The translations under genes were made by a program, and so were the position numbers. From Acidobacteriaceae bacterium (GTDB taxonomy: Bacteria > Acidobacteriota > Terriglobia > Terriglobales > Acidobacteriaceae): a stretch of DNA of 5,889 nucleotides. Positions 1-5,800 of the stretch are shown one piece after another. The notes beneath the pieces were generated by a model that searched no databases, had not been told where the DNA came from, and saw only the letters and a list, made by a program, of their open reading frames with translations. The stretch covers positions 233 to 6,121 of the forward strand of contig PLST01000391.1 in assembly GCA_003164255.1 (NCBI GenBank). The letters run 5' to 3'. Position 1 is the stretch's first letter; each line of letters begins with the position of its first letter.

Positions 1-177
1 GGACGGACACCTGAGTTTTTGGCGCGAGCGCGGCGACCGGCAGTAGTTGAGCCGCGACCGGCAGTTCCAGGTTTGGCCAAGCCCGCGGGTGGGCCGCAAT
101 TGGGCCAGGGTGGACTTAATCTACTCCTGGGCCGCGGATCAGAAACCGGATATTCGTTTGCTCGCGCTCGGCAATGT
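1..177. other. Left-edge region downstream of the LacI-type gene, no supported gene
   Basis: GC-rich sequence after the regulator's stop codon. GCGACCGGCAGT occurs twice (33-44 and 54-65), a 21-bp spacing. No hairpin with a T-run marks a terminator for the regulator. Open frames crossing the stretch give Ala/Arg/Gly/Pro-rich sequence with no recognisable domain. Confidence 0.5.
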
Positions 178-1299
178 TTAATCAAGGACTCTCAGATCGA
201 ACGTGCGTACCAACTCCGCGCCACTCAGATCTTCAGCGGAAGACTCTTTAGGGCGGGTCTCCCTGAAGAGGCGTAAGTTCGATAGCATCACCACGGCCGG
301 ACTAAGACGAACGATCGATGGAAACTTCACACCGGAGATCAGATGATCGGCCAATAGGCGGACCACGATTTGCCCCTGTCGATAGGGCTGATGATAGATG
401 GACGCGGAGATTGTGCCCTTTTCGAAATATGGGCACATATCCAGGAAGAGATCGCTTGTAATGAGTTTCACTTGTCCTTCGAGGTCTCCCGCTCTGAGCG
501 CCCGGCAGACAGGAAGGCAATTGACGGTGTTGACATAAATTCCGGCAAGATCGGGAATGCTGCGCATCAGGTCCAGAGTCTTTCGAAAGGTCTCTTCTTC
601 GTCTTCGTGGCCTTCAATGACGGCTGCGGTTTCCCCGCCCAGACAGTGCTTGGGGAAGGTCTCGGAAAACCCCTCGGCCTTCCTCTTGTGATCTTCAGCC
701 ATGAGCGTCCCCGCCACAACAGCCACTTTCGAACCCGGAGGGACAATCTTGCCGAGCAGCTCACCCGCCACGCTTCCGCTCAGGTGGGGTTCCACGCAAA
801 CCGCGCAGGAACGGCGGCTTTCTGAAGCATCCGTGTCGACGCAAACCACCCGTATGCCTTTGCTTTCGGCTTCGTCGATCAGTGGTTTCAAATCCTGGGG
901 ATTGCCGGCGCAGATGATGATTCCATCCACATCGCTCGACACCAGTTCCTGGAATGCCTCGACATCTCCCCCACCCAGGTTCTGAATGGGGCGATAAATG
1001 AACTCAACACCAAACTGCGAAACCCGCTCTGCCTCTTCCAGAACTCCACTCCACAGTTCGTCGTAGAAGAAGTGAATCTCGCGTGGAATGCAGACACCTA
1101 TCTTGGCAGTCGCCTTGCTGGCCGACAGCGCTCGAGCCGCCAGGTTCGGTCTGTATCCAATTTGCCGGGCTATTTCCAGAACGCGTTGGCGTGTTGCTTC
1201 GTTGATGCCGCCGCGCCCGTGCAGGGCACGGTCGACAGTGCCCCTGGAGACCCGGGCAATCTCCGCGATGAGATGAACGCCATGTCGTTCTTTTTCCAT
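178..1299 (-). CDS. LacI-family transcriptional regulator with periplasmic-binding-protein-like sensor domain
   Basis: A 373-residue DNA-binding regulator, normal length for the LacI/GalR family. The helix-turn-helix spans about residues 8-27: IAEIARVSRGTVDRAL aligns without gaps to the family pattern, with Arg16 where Gly is usual in the turn. A third helix (about 35-46) and a hinge (NLAARALSAS, 52-61) follow; Leu58 sits where family members insert a Leu into the operator minor groove. Residues 66-345 form a sugar-binding-protein-like domain (Peripla_BP_4 type), recognisable from IGVCIPR (67-73), VDGIIICAG (124-132), VVCVDTDA (151-158) and ASIYHQPYRQG (299-309). Such proteins usually sense a sugar or sugar phosphate; the ligand cannot be read here. 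The ATG at 1299 gives the expected distance to the HTH, but no good Shine-Dalgarno precedes it. The 28-residue tail after 345 is hydrophilic and not recognised. No neighbouring sugar-use gene is in the window, so its target is unknown. Confidence 0.93.
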   Translation of the reverse strand: MEKERHGVHLIAEIARVSRGTVDRALHGRGGINEATRQRVLEIARQIGYRPNLAARALSASKATAKIGVCIPREIHFFYDELWSGVLEEAERVSQFGVEFIYRPIQNLGGGDVEAFQELVSSDVDGIIICAGNPQDLKPLIDEAESKGIRVVCVDTDASESRRSCAVCVEPHLSGSVAGELLGKIVPPGSKVAVVAGTLMAEDHKRKAEGFSETFPKHCLGGETAAVIEGHEDEEETFRKTLDLMRSIPDLAGIYVNTVNCLPVCRALRAGDLEGQVKLITSDLFLDMCPYFEKGTISASIYHQPYRQGQIVVRLLADHLISGVKFPSIVRLSPAVVMLSNLRLFRETRPKESSAEDLSGAELVRTFDLRVLD

Positions 1300-1307
1300 G
1301 CTCGTAA

Positions 1308-1324
1308 TGTAAAGTACGTTAACA
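1308..1324. promoter_or_regulatory. Operator-like inverted repeat just upstream of the LacI-type gene
   Basis: Read on the minus strand, TGTTAACGTACTTTACA is an imperfect dyad TGTwAA-N5-TTwACA: each arm has six bases, with one mismatched pair. It ends 9 bp before the ATG at 1299. LacI-family regulators commonly bind 14-20 bp dyads and repress their own genes, so autoregulation is a reasonable inference. I saw no second copy elsewhere in the window and no convincing -35/-10 pair beside it. Confidence 0.35.
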
Positions 1325-1441
1325 CAGAAACCGGCTGCGGTTGCCCTGACCGGGCTTCCCGTTGTTTGCCTGTTTTCAAGGGCGACTGAACCATGACTTG
1401 GAGAGCGTAAGCGACAACCGGCACAGGTGAAGGCGAATCGG

Positions 1442-1512
1442 CGGGTGGCCCAAGTCTGCCCCTCTCACAATTGACTGGATGCATTTGTTGAGAGCCAGAC
1501 CTCGGCCACCCG
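1442..1512. repeat. Large imperfect palindrome (REP-like element or 3'-end hairpin) between the two genes
   Basis: Left arm 1442-1470 and right arm 1485-1512 are near-complete reverse complements around a 14-nt loop (1471-1484). The outer stem pairs 1442-1457 with 1497-1512: 14 of 16 pairs match as DNA, and a G-U pair makes 15 of 16 in minus-strand RNA. The core is CGGGTGGCC / GGCCACCCG. After a small internal loop, the inner stem pairs CTCTCA (1462-1467) and CAA (1468-1470) with TTG (1485-1487) and TGAGAG (1489-1494), bulging T1488. It lies 58 bp after the peptidase stop codon and 142 bp before the LacI-type start. No U-tract follows on the minus strand, so it is not a textbook intrinsic terminator; stabilising the 3' end, partial termination or a dispersed REP-type repeat all fit. 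Confidence 0.75.
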
Positions 1513-1552
1513 ACCAGAAGTCTATGCGGAATTCAGGGCCGCAGCCTCACAC

Positions 1553-1566
1553 CCGGAATCTTCCGG
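1553..1566. repeat. Perfect 14-bp dyad directly after the peptidase stop codon
   Basis: CCGGAATCTTCCGG is a perfect inverted repeat, beginning 4 nt past the TAG stop (1571-1573) in the direction of transcription. It could fold as a 5-bp stem with a 4-nt loop. With no T-run after it, it is at best a weak pause or mRNA-end structure, perhaps acting with the larger palindrome 40 bp further on. Confidence 0.4.
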
Positions 1567-1570
1567 TCTC

Positions 1571-2134
1571 CTACTGCACCGTAACGGTCACCGTGGTCTG
1601 GGCGGAAAGGCCGCCGGACGTCCCCGTCACCGTGACGGTATAAGTTCCGGCGGTGGTTCCGGCAATGCCCCCGCCACCACCACCTCCTCCTCCACTGCCG
1701 CCAGTGCTGCCACCGCCGCAACTGCTCACGCCGCCGGCCAGCGTTATCAGCGTCAACAGCGCAAAGAAGGTCAACCAGCGGCGCCGCCGCTGCGGCAGCA
1801 GAAGCAGCAGAACGCCCGCCAGCGCAGGTCCGCCAGCCGCATACCAGGGGAGCCGTGGGTAGGCGAGCGCGCCACTGGTAGCCGCCGTGGTCGTCACCGT
1901 CATTGTGGCTGTGCAAGCGGTGGTTGAGCTGATGACACAAGGTGTGGTCGTGCCGAAGCTGAAGGTTGGCAGGTAGGTGGCGTTATAGCCGGGCGGCGCG
2001 GACAACAGCACCGCCGTCAGAGCCACGCTGCCGGTAAAGCCATTGGAAGGAGTGATGGTAATAGCAGAGGTGTTGCCGGAGGCGGCGCCGGGCTGGATGG
2101 TCACAGCCGTGCCCGCGAGAGAGATCGCGGGCAG
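1571..2134 (-). other. Sixth Ig-like domain of the peptidase, interrupted by a membrane module
   Basis: Residues 1198-1283 (starting PAISLAGTAVTIQPG, with TPSNGFTGSVALT at 1225-1237) are the early strands of an Ig-like domain. The closing strands GTYTVTVTGTSGGLSAQTTV appear only at 1360-1379, after about 72 residues of hydrophobic and Gly-rich sequence. In uninterrupted bacterial Ig-like domains of this type, the GTYTVTVTG strand follows directly on the TVTTTA strand. I therefore read it as one domain split by an insertion. The domain boundary is inferred from pattern, not from an alignment. Confidence 0.65.
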
Positions 2135-5100
2135 AGGAGGGGCCGTAACGGTAACGGATGCGTCTTGGCTACTCCCGTTGTAGAGGTTGGCGCTGTTGGC
2201 ATCGGGGGTGTAAAACACTATGAACGAATCTCCGCCCACAACTAAGGTGCCAGCAGGGATTGTCACGGTTGCTATTCCGTTGACCAAGGCCGAAGAATTC
2301 GTATAGTTGTTGCAGCAATAGGTCATAAGCGAAACGCTTCCGGTTGGGGTTGCATATCCGCTCTGGCCGCTGACGGTCGCCGTTACGGTCAAAGTCTGCG
2401 CGGTGGTGATGGTATTTGCGGAAAGCGACAGGGCCGTGGTGGTGGTGAGTGTGTAGATGCTGACAACGGTTTTGCCGGAAGAGGACGCATAACTGGCGGA
2501 AGCGACAGAATCCGGTGTATAGGTTGCGGTAATCGTGTCGTAACCCGATGCAAGCGTGAGCGCTGGAATACTGAAACTGGCCGCGCCATTCTGGAGCGGC
2601 ACTGCTGCGGAAGTGTAACTGCCGCTGCTGAAGACTACCGTTCCGGTGGGGGTTGGCATACCGCTCAAGCCCGAGACGCTCGCTGTGAGGGGAACGGGTT
2701 GCGTGACTGAGAAGTTAAAGCCTGTCACGGTGATGGCAACCGTCGGGGGCAGCTTGGAACCGACGGTGACGCCCACGGTGGCTGACGCGGAGGCATTGGA
2801 GTAGATGCCTGACGGCGGGCCTTGTTGGCCGGTTTGATAGGTGGCCTGCAAGGTATCGATACCGGTCGTAAGCGTGCCGCCGGGAATGGTGAACGAAACG
2901 CTGCCATTGTTGAGCGTGGCGGTGCCGCTGTAGCCGCCGCCCGAAAGCGCGATCGTCCCTACCGGGGTGGGATTTCCACTGCCTCCGTCCACGCTAACGG
3001 TTACCGTCAGTGGATCGGTGCTGGCTACCGTGCTGCTGGCGGGAGTCACAGTTACGGTGGGCGTGAGAAAGTTGACGGTCAAAGAGCTGGTGCCAGACGA
3101 CGGTGCATAAATTGTGGAACTAACGCTGTCGGGGGTGTAGTTCACGACAGGCACCCCGTAATACATTCCCGCCCCGATTGTCTCCGCCGGAATGTTGATT
3201 GTGGCAGAGCCATTGACCAAGGTAGCGGGCGCCGAGGAGTAGTTACAGTCGTAAATAGAGCAGGTGAACGTGACCGATCCAGTCGGAACTGGGTCGGTGT
3301 TGCGTCCCGCCACGGTTACCGAGGCCGAAAGCGGTTGCAGCACCGTAATGGGGTTGGGGCTGTACATCACGTTGACTGTGGGAACCGGCACGGTAACTTG
3401 GATTGCCGCGGTCGCTGTACTGATGCTGTAGGTCCCGGAACTGGCCGAGTCCGGCGTATAAGTGGCGGTCAGCGTTGCCTGTCCCACGGGCAAGGTGTAT
3501 GCGGGGATCGAAAAACTCGCCCCGCCGTAAATAAGGGTTCCGGGTTGGGAAGTATATCCGCCGGCAGTGACGACAACAGAACCAGTTGGACCGTAGAGGG
3601 CCTGACCGCCGCTTACAGTAATCCTGAAGTTCAGCTGTTGCGACGCGGGGATGGTCGTAAGGTTTGAGAACGCAATCTGGGTGACGATTTTGCCGGCGTA
3701 GCCGTTTAGAAAATTCCCAATGTTCACTGAGCCCAGTCCCGTGACTTCGTCGTAGCCGGTTCCTGCCAGATAGCCTGCTTGCCCGCCGGATAGCCCGGTG
3801 GGGCCGGGAATGCTGTTGTTGCACATCGAGGGCGTATTCACGCTGCAATTTGTCGCGCCGCTGGTGGCGACGGTCACATCGTTGAAAGCCGTGGGTGTTT
3901 GTGTCGCCGTTTGATAGAGGTTGGGATTGAGATTGCCCTGGGCGTTGCCCATCCTCTCATTCAGCAACGCCGCCACCCCGGCCATGGCGGGAGCGGCCGC
4001 CGAGGTGCCGGAGAAAACCACGAAAGAGGTGCTACCCTGGCTGTTGGTTATGCAACTGCCGCCGCCGGCGGCCAGACAGCCGAAGTAGCCATCATGGCTG
4101 GCGGCGCTAAAGGAGACATCCGGTGTGTAGCGGCCACTGCGGGCGACCGGCACGCCGCTTCCCACCTGCCAGGAGGGTGTTGCGACATACGCGCTGACGC
4201 CCCCTCCGGTCGCGGCCACCACCGGCTTGGAACTCGAATCCAGCGGTTCATTCCAGGCTCCCTCGGGGATATAGCTGAGGGCCGACGCCAAGTTGCTGGA
4301 ACTACTGCTGTTCCAGTAGAGAGAGGGGTTTGCGGCATCGTTGAACTCCGTGCCGCCCACGCAGGTGGCGTAACTGGACGCGCAGATGTAGTTGATGCTG
4401 TTGGGTGCGGGGTTGGCCGGCGGAGTGGTGAAGGCCCTGTCGCAGCCGGAGGCACCGGCGTCGCCCGAGGAGACAAAGACGGAGATTCCCTCGCCGGCGG
4501 CCTGCTGAAAGAGTGTATCCCAGTAGGTGACACCGCTGGAGCCGGCAGCCGACTCGCAGGAGCCAAAGCTGATATTCATTACCTGCGCCGGAACCGGGCT
4601 GGTCTGGACCAGGTACTGCGCCCCATAGTCGATGCCATCGGCAGTCTTGGTGCTGGCCGAGATGACCAGCAGCAGTTTGGCGCTCCACGCGGTGCTGCCT
4701 GCGCGCAGTACATCCAAAGTGGCCTCGCTCTGGTCGCCGACCGATATGGTTCCTCCCGGCGGTGCGGTATAGGCCGGGCCCGGATCGACGCCACCAAAGG
4801 CCGTGGGTACCACCTCCGTGGGGTTTGAAAAGCTGGTGGTATAGGCCAGTCTGTTGAACTGAGCATAGTCGTCCATATCGGTGCGCGAGCGGCCTACGAT
4901 GCCGATGGTCTGTCCTCCGCCCGAAAGGTAATTTGGTATCGAATAGATGGTCGCGAAGTCGGCCGGAGCGATGAAGTGGTACGCCGTGCCGCCGCTTGTG
5001 ACAGTCAGTTGCGGATTCGCCGAACTCTCCGTGCGAGCGATCAGGTTTGGGCTGGTTTGCAGCGTAAACAGGCCGCGGACCGCGCGGATGGCGGGCGCCA

Positions 5101-5725
5101 GCGCGACCGGAATAGAGGCCTCAGAGTTCAGCGCAACACGGCGCTCGCTGTTCACTCGATAGGTGTGCAACTCGCTCTGAAATGCGCCGTCGACGGCAGC
5201 CGCCGTTCCGCTGAAAGCGATAAAGACCCGGCTGGGGGCGACCCAGTCAACCTGGAGACCGTTGCTTTCGAGCCACCCGGTCAGGGAATGCAAATCGCTG
5301 TCAGAAAGGCCGAAGCGGTCGCCCATCTCCTGCGGCGTAAGCCAGTGGTGATAAAGGGGCGAAGTGGGGTTCTGCTGGTCGGCCAGCAGTTGCTCCAGCG
5401 CCGCCTGCTGCGCGGCGGAGCGGGCCAGCACCAGCGTCATCTGCCCAACCTGTTCCTGCGGACCCAACGCGCCCAGGTCGTTCGCCGCATTGGCCCAGAG
5501 CGGATGATGGTTGGCCAATACGGCGGGCCGCGACCCATCGACGGCGTTCACAATAACGCTGGGCCGGGATTGCGCCTGGACCGCGACACCGGCGCAGGCG
5601 GCCACCACCAGCGCCAGCCAGACGAGCGACATCTTGTTACGGAGGTTGAAAGGGACTGCTCGAACACGCTGGGCGGACGAGGCGATCAAGAATCCAATAT
5701 AAAATCCAATATGAAGTAGAGGCAT
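1571..5725 (-). CDS. Secreted S53 (sedolisin/kumamolisin-type) serine-carboxyl peptidase with Ig-like repeats and C-terminal membrane module
   Basis: A 1384-residue exported endopeptidase of MEROPS family S53; family members are typically acid-active and process themselves. In order: long signal peptide (1-51), prokumamolisin activation domain (about 75-221), S53 catalytic domain (about 245-679), five Ig-like repeats (682-1195), and a sixth Ig-like domain split by a two-helix module (about 1284-1355). The catalytic set is intact: Glu334 and Asp338 in SEATLD, oxyanion Asp422 in SSGDAG, and Ser575 in SGTSAAAP. Ca2+ ligands are Asp616, Val617, Gly655, Gly657 and Asp659. Typical S53 enzymes end soon after the Ca2+ site; here some 700 residues follow. 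The ATG at 5725 is preferred because AAGGA lies 10 nt upstream. The ATG at 5632 lacks a Shine-Dalgarno, and starting there would remove the basic residues (R20, R22, R29, K31) that make a good signal n-region. Role inferred: breakdown of extracellular protein at or near the cell surface. Confidence 0.95.
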   Translation of the reverse strand: MPLLHIGFYIGFLIASSAQRVRAVPFNLRNKMSLVWLALVVAACAGVAVQAQSRPSVIVNAVDGSRPAVLANHHPLWANAANDLGALGPQEQVGQMTLVLARSAAQQAALEQLLADQQNPTSPLYHHWLTPQEMGDRFGLSDSDLHSLTGWLESNGLQVDWVAPSRVFIAFSGTAAAVDGAFQSELHTYRVNSERRVALNSEASIPVALAPAIRAVRGLFTLQTSPNLIARTESSANPQLTVTSGGTAYHFIAPADFATIYSIPNYLSGGGQTIGIVGRSRTDMDDYAQFNRLAYTTSFSNPTEVVPTAFGGVDPGPAYTAPPGGTISVGDQSEATLDVLRAGSTAWSAKLLLVISASTKTADGIDYGAQYLVQTSPVPAQVMNISFGSCESAAGSSGVTYWDTLFQQAAGEGISVFVSSGDAGASGCDRAFTTPPANPAPNSINYICASSYATCVGGTEFNDAANPSLYWNSSSSSNLASALSYIPEGAWNEPLDSSSKPVVAATGGGVSAYVATPSWQVGSGVPVARSGRYTPDVSFSAASHDGYFGCLAAGGGSCITNSQGSTSFVVFSGTSAAAPAMAGVAALLNERMGNAQGNLNPNLYQTATQTPTAFNDVTVATSGATNCSVNTPSMCNNSIPGPTGLSGGQAGYLAGTGYDEVTGLGSVNIGNFLNGYAGKIVTQIAFSNLTTIPASQQLNFRITVSGGQALYGPTGSVVVTAGGYTSQPGTLIYGGASFSIPAYTLPVGQATLTATYTPDSASSGTYSISTATAAIQVTVPVPTVNVMYSPNPITVLQPLSASVTVAGRNTDPVPTGSVTFTCSIYDCNYSSAPATLVNGSATINIPAETIGAGMYYGVPVVNYTPDSVSSTIYAPSSGTSSLTVNFLTPTVTVTPASSTVASTDPLTVTVSVDGGSGNPTPVGTIALSGGGYSGTATLNNGSVSFTIPGGTLTTGIDTLQATYQTGQQGPPSGIYSNASASATVGVTVGSKLPPTVAITVTGFNFSVTQPVPLTASVSGLSGMPTPTGTVVFSSGSYTSAAVPLQNGAASFSIPALTLASGYDTITATYTPDSVASASYASSSGKTVVSIYTLTTTTALSLSANTITTAQTLTVTATVSGQSGYATPTGSVSLMTYCCNNYTNSSALVNGIATVTIPAGTLVVGGDSFIVFYTPDANSANLYNGSSQDASVTVTAPPLPAISLAGTAVTIQPGAASGNTSAITITPSNGFTGSVALTAVLLSAPPGYNATYLPTFSFGTTTPCVISSTTACTATMTVTTTAATSGALAYPRLPWYAAGGPALAGVLLLLLPQRRRRWLTFFALLTLITLAGGVSSCGGGSTGGSGGGGGGGGGIAGTTAGTYTVTVTGTSGGLSAQTTVTVTVQ
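1661..1876 (-). other. Two-helix module with shared RRRR, lipobox-like VSSC and Gly-rich linker
   Basis: Residues 1284-1355. A Pro/Trp motif (YPRLPW, 1289-1294) leads into hydrophobic segment 1 (about 1295-1310, ending GVLLLLL). Then come QRRRRW (1312-1317), hydrophobic segment 2 (1318-1332), VSSC with Cys1336, and nine consecutive Gly (1345-1353). Segment 1 plus RRRR resembles the motif-helix-basic plan of PEP-CTERM, LPXTG and GlyGly-CTERM sorting tails, but is not terminal. RRRR plus segment 2 plus VSSC resembles a lipoprotein signal ([LVI][ASTVI][GAS]C), but is internal. Under the positive-inside rule it would form a helical hairpin with RRRR in the cytoplasm and both flanks outside. Confidence 0.6.
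2141..3682 (-). other. Five tandem Ig-like repeats of the peptidase
   Basis: Repeats fall at about residues 682-779, 780-887, 888-990, 991-1091 and 1092-1195 (nucleotides 3389-3682, 3065-3388, 2756-3064, 2453-2755 and 2141-2452). Each carries a PTGSV/PVGTI turn, a NGxAxxxIPAxTL segment and, in most copies, a YTPDS strand near the end, as in Big_3-type bacterial Ig-like domains. Repeats 2 and 5 have extra Cys residues in the loop after the PTGSV strand (TCSIYDCNY and MTYCCNNY). Such repeats usually act as spacers or adhesive arms outside the cell. Repeats are diverged at DNA level, so recent duplication is not evident. Confidence 0.8.
3689..4993 (-). other. S53 catalytic domain
   Basis: Residues about 245-679. 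Glu334 and Asp338 (codons 4724-4726 and 4712-4714), Asp422 (4460-4462) and Ser575 (4001-4003) correspond to sedolisin E80, D84, D170 and S287. VMNISFGSCE (382-391) matches the conserved ISxGxxE segment. The Ca2+ site uses FNDVT (614-618) and GTGYDEVTGLG (655-665), with Gly/Gly/Asp spacing as in sedolisin. The stretch between these two parts is about 20 residues longer than in sedolisin and contains Cys627 and Cys635, which may form a local disulfide. Confidence 0.9.
5063..5503 (-). other. Prokumamolisin activation (inhibitory pro-) domain
   Basis: Residues about 75-221, containing the characteristic SPLYHHWLTPQEMGDRFGLS (122-141) and SRVFIAFSGTAAAVDGAF (165-182) segments of the S53 propeptide. 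In this family the domain folds the enzyme, keeps it inactive and is removed autocatalytically, usually at low pH. A linker (about 222-244) to the catalytic domain is the likely cleavage region. Confidence 0.88.
5573..5725 (-). other. Unusually long Sec signal peptide of the peptidase
   Basis: Residues 1-51. Hydrophobic core SLVWLALVVAACAGVAV (33-49), with predicted cleavage after VQA (49-51) before Gln52. The 31-residue lead contains Arg20, Arg22, Arg29 and Lys31, which supply the positive n-region, and an earlier hydrophobic stretch IGFYIGFLIA (6-15). Translation could instead start at a TTG (5689) or at ATG 5632, giving a conventional signal peptide length. Confidence 0.7.
5691..5712. repeat. 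10-bp direct repeat, 12-bp period, in the first codons of the peptidase
   Basis: AATCCAATAT occurs at 5691-5700 and again at 5703-5712. It encodes the IGF-IGF pattern at residues 6-12 if the first ATG is used. If translation starts at 5632 instead, this AT-rich stretch would be leader DNA. Confidence 0.6.
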
Positions 5726-5735
5726 CCCCCAAGTT

Positions 5736-5740
5736 TCCTT
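5736..5740 (-). promoter_or_regulatory. Ribosome binding site for the peptidase
   Basis: AAGGA on the minus strand ends 10 nt before the ATG at 5725, a slightly long but workable spacing. This site decides the start, because the internal ATG at 5632 is preceded only by CCGTAACAAG, with no purine-rich Shine-Dalgarno. Confidence 0.55.
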
Positions 5741-5767
5741 TCAACTAGAGCGGAGCTGAAAATCCCC

Positions 5768-5780
5768 TGCGATCATCGCA
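5768..5780. promoter_or_regulatory. Perfect 13-bp palindrome over the peptidase promoter
   Basis: TGCGATcATCGCA has two perfect 6-bp arms around one central base. It covers the putative -10 (5772-5777), the position expected for a repressor operator. No cognate regulator can be named. Confidence 0.4.
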
Positions 5781-5800
5781 TAAGGCGGTGCCCCCTTCAA
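5772..5800 (-). promoter_or_regulatory. Putative sigma70-type promoter for the peptidase
   Basis: On the minus strand: -35 TTGAAG (5800-5795), a 17-bp spacer, and -10 GATGAT (5777-5772) preceded by TGC, as in an extended -10. Each hexamer matches four of six consensus bases. It predicts a start near 5765 and a 5' leader of about 40 nt. The only support is consensus matching in a GC-rich genome. Confidence 0.35.

Noticed and set aside
19..276. 85-codon plus-strand frame converging on the LacI-type gene
   Set aside because: It overlaps the regulator's 3' end by 99 bp, is low-complexity (Ala/Arg/Pro/Gly) and matches no family I recognise.
1374..1379. TTGAAA on the minus strand as a -35 for the LacI-type gene
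   Set aside because: No -10-like hexamer lies 16-18 bp downstream, so no promoter was called.
1170..1484. 104-codon minus-strand frame overlapping the start of the LacI-type gene
   Set aside because: It shares DNA with the HTH-coding region in another frame and runs through the operator-like dyad and part of the palindrome; no domain is seen.
2822..3667. 281-codon open frame on the plus strand, opposite the Ig-like repeats
   Set aside because: Arg/Gly-rich translation without a domain; it mirrors the Thr/Ser/Val/Gly codon bias of the repeats on the other strand.
2141..3682. Ig-repeat DNA as a possible CRISPR or satellite array
   Set aside because: Periodicity is at protein level (about 100 residues) with diverged codons; no short identical repeats with regular spacers.
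3243..3848. 201-codon minus-strand frame inside the peptidase gene
   Set aside because: Alternative frame of the Ig-repeat and Ca2+-site coding region; Arg/His-rich and without family resemblance.
3899..4828. 309-codon open frame on the plus strand, opposite the S53 catalytic domain
   Set aside because: It is Gly/Ala/Arg-rich with no recognisable domain and lies wholly opposite an intact, motif-rich coding region; long antisense frames are expected in GC-rich genes.
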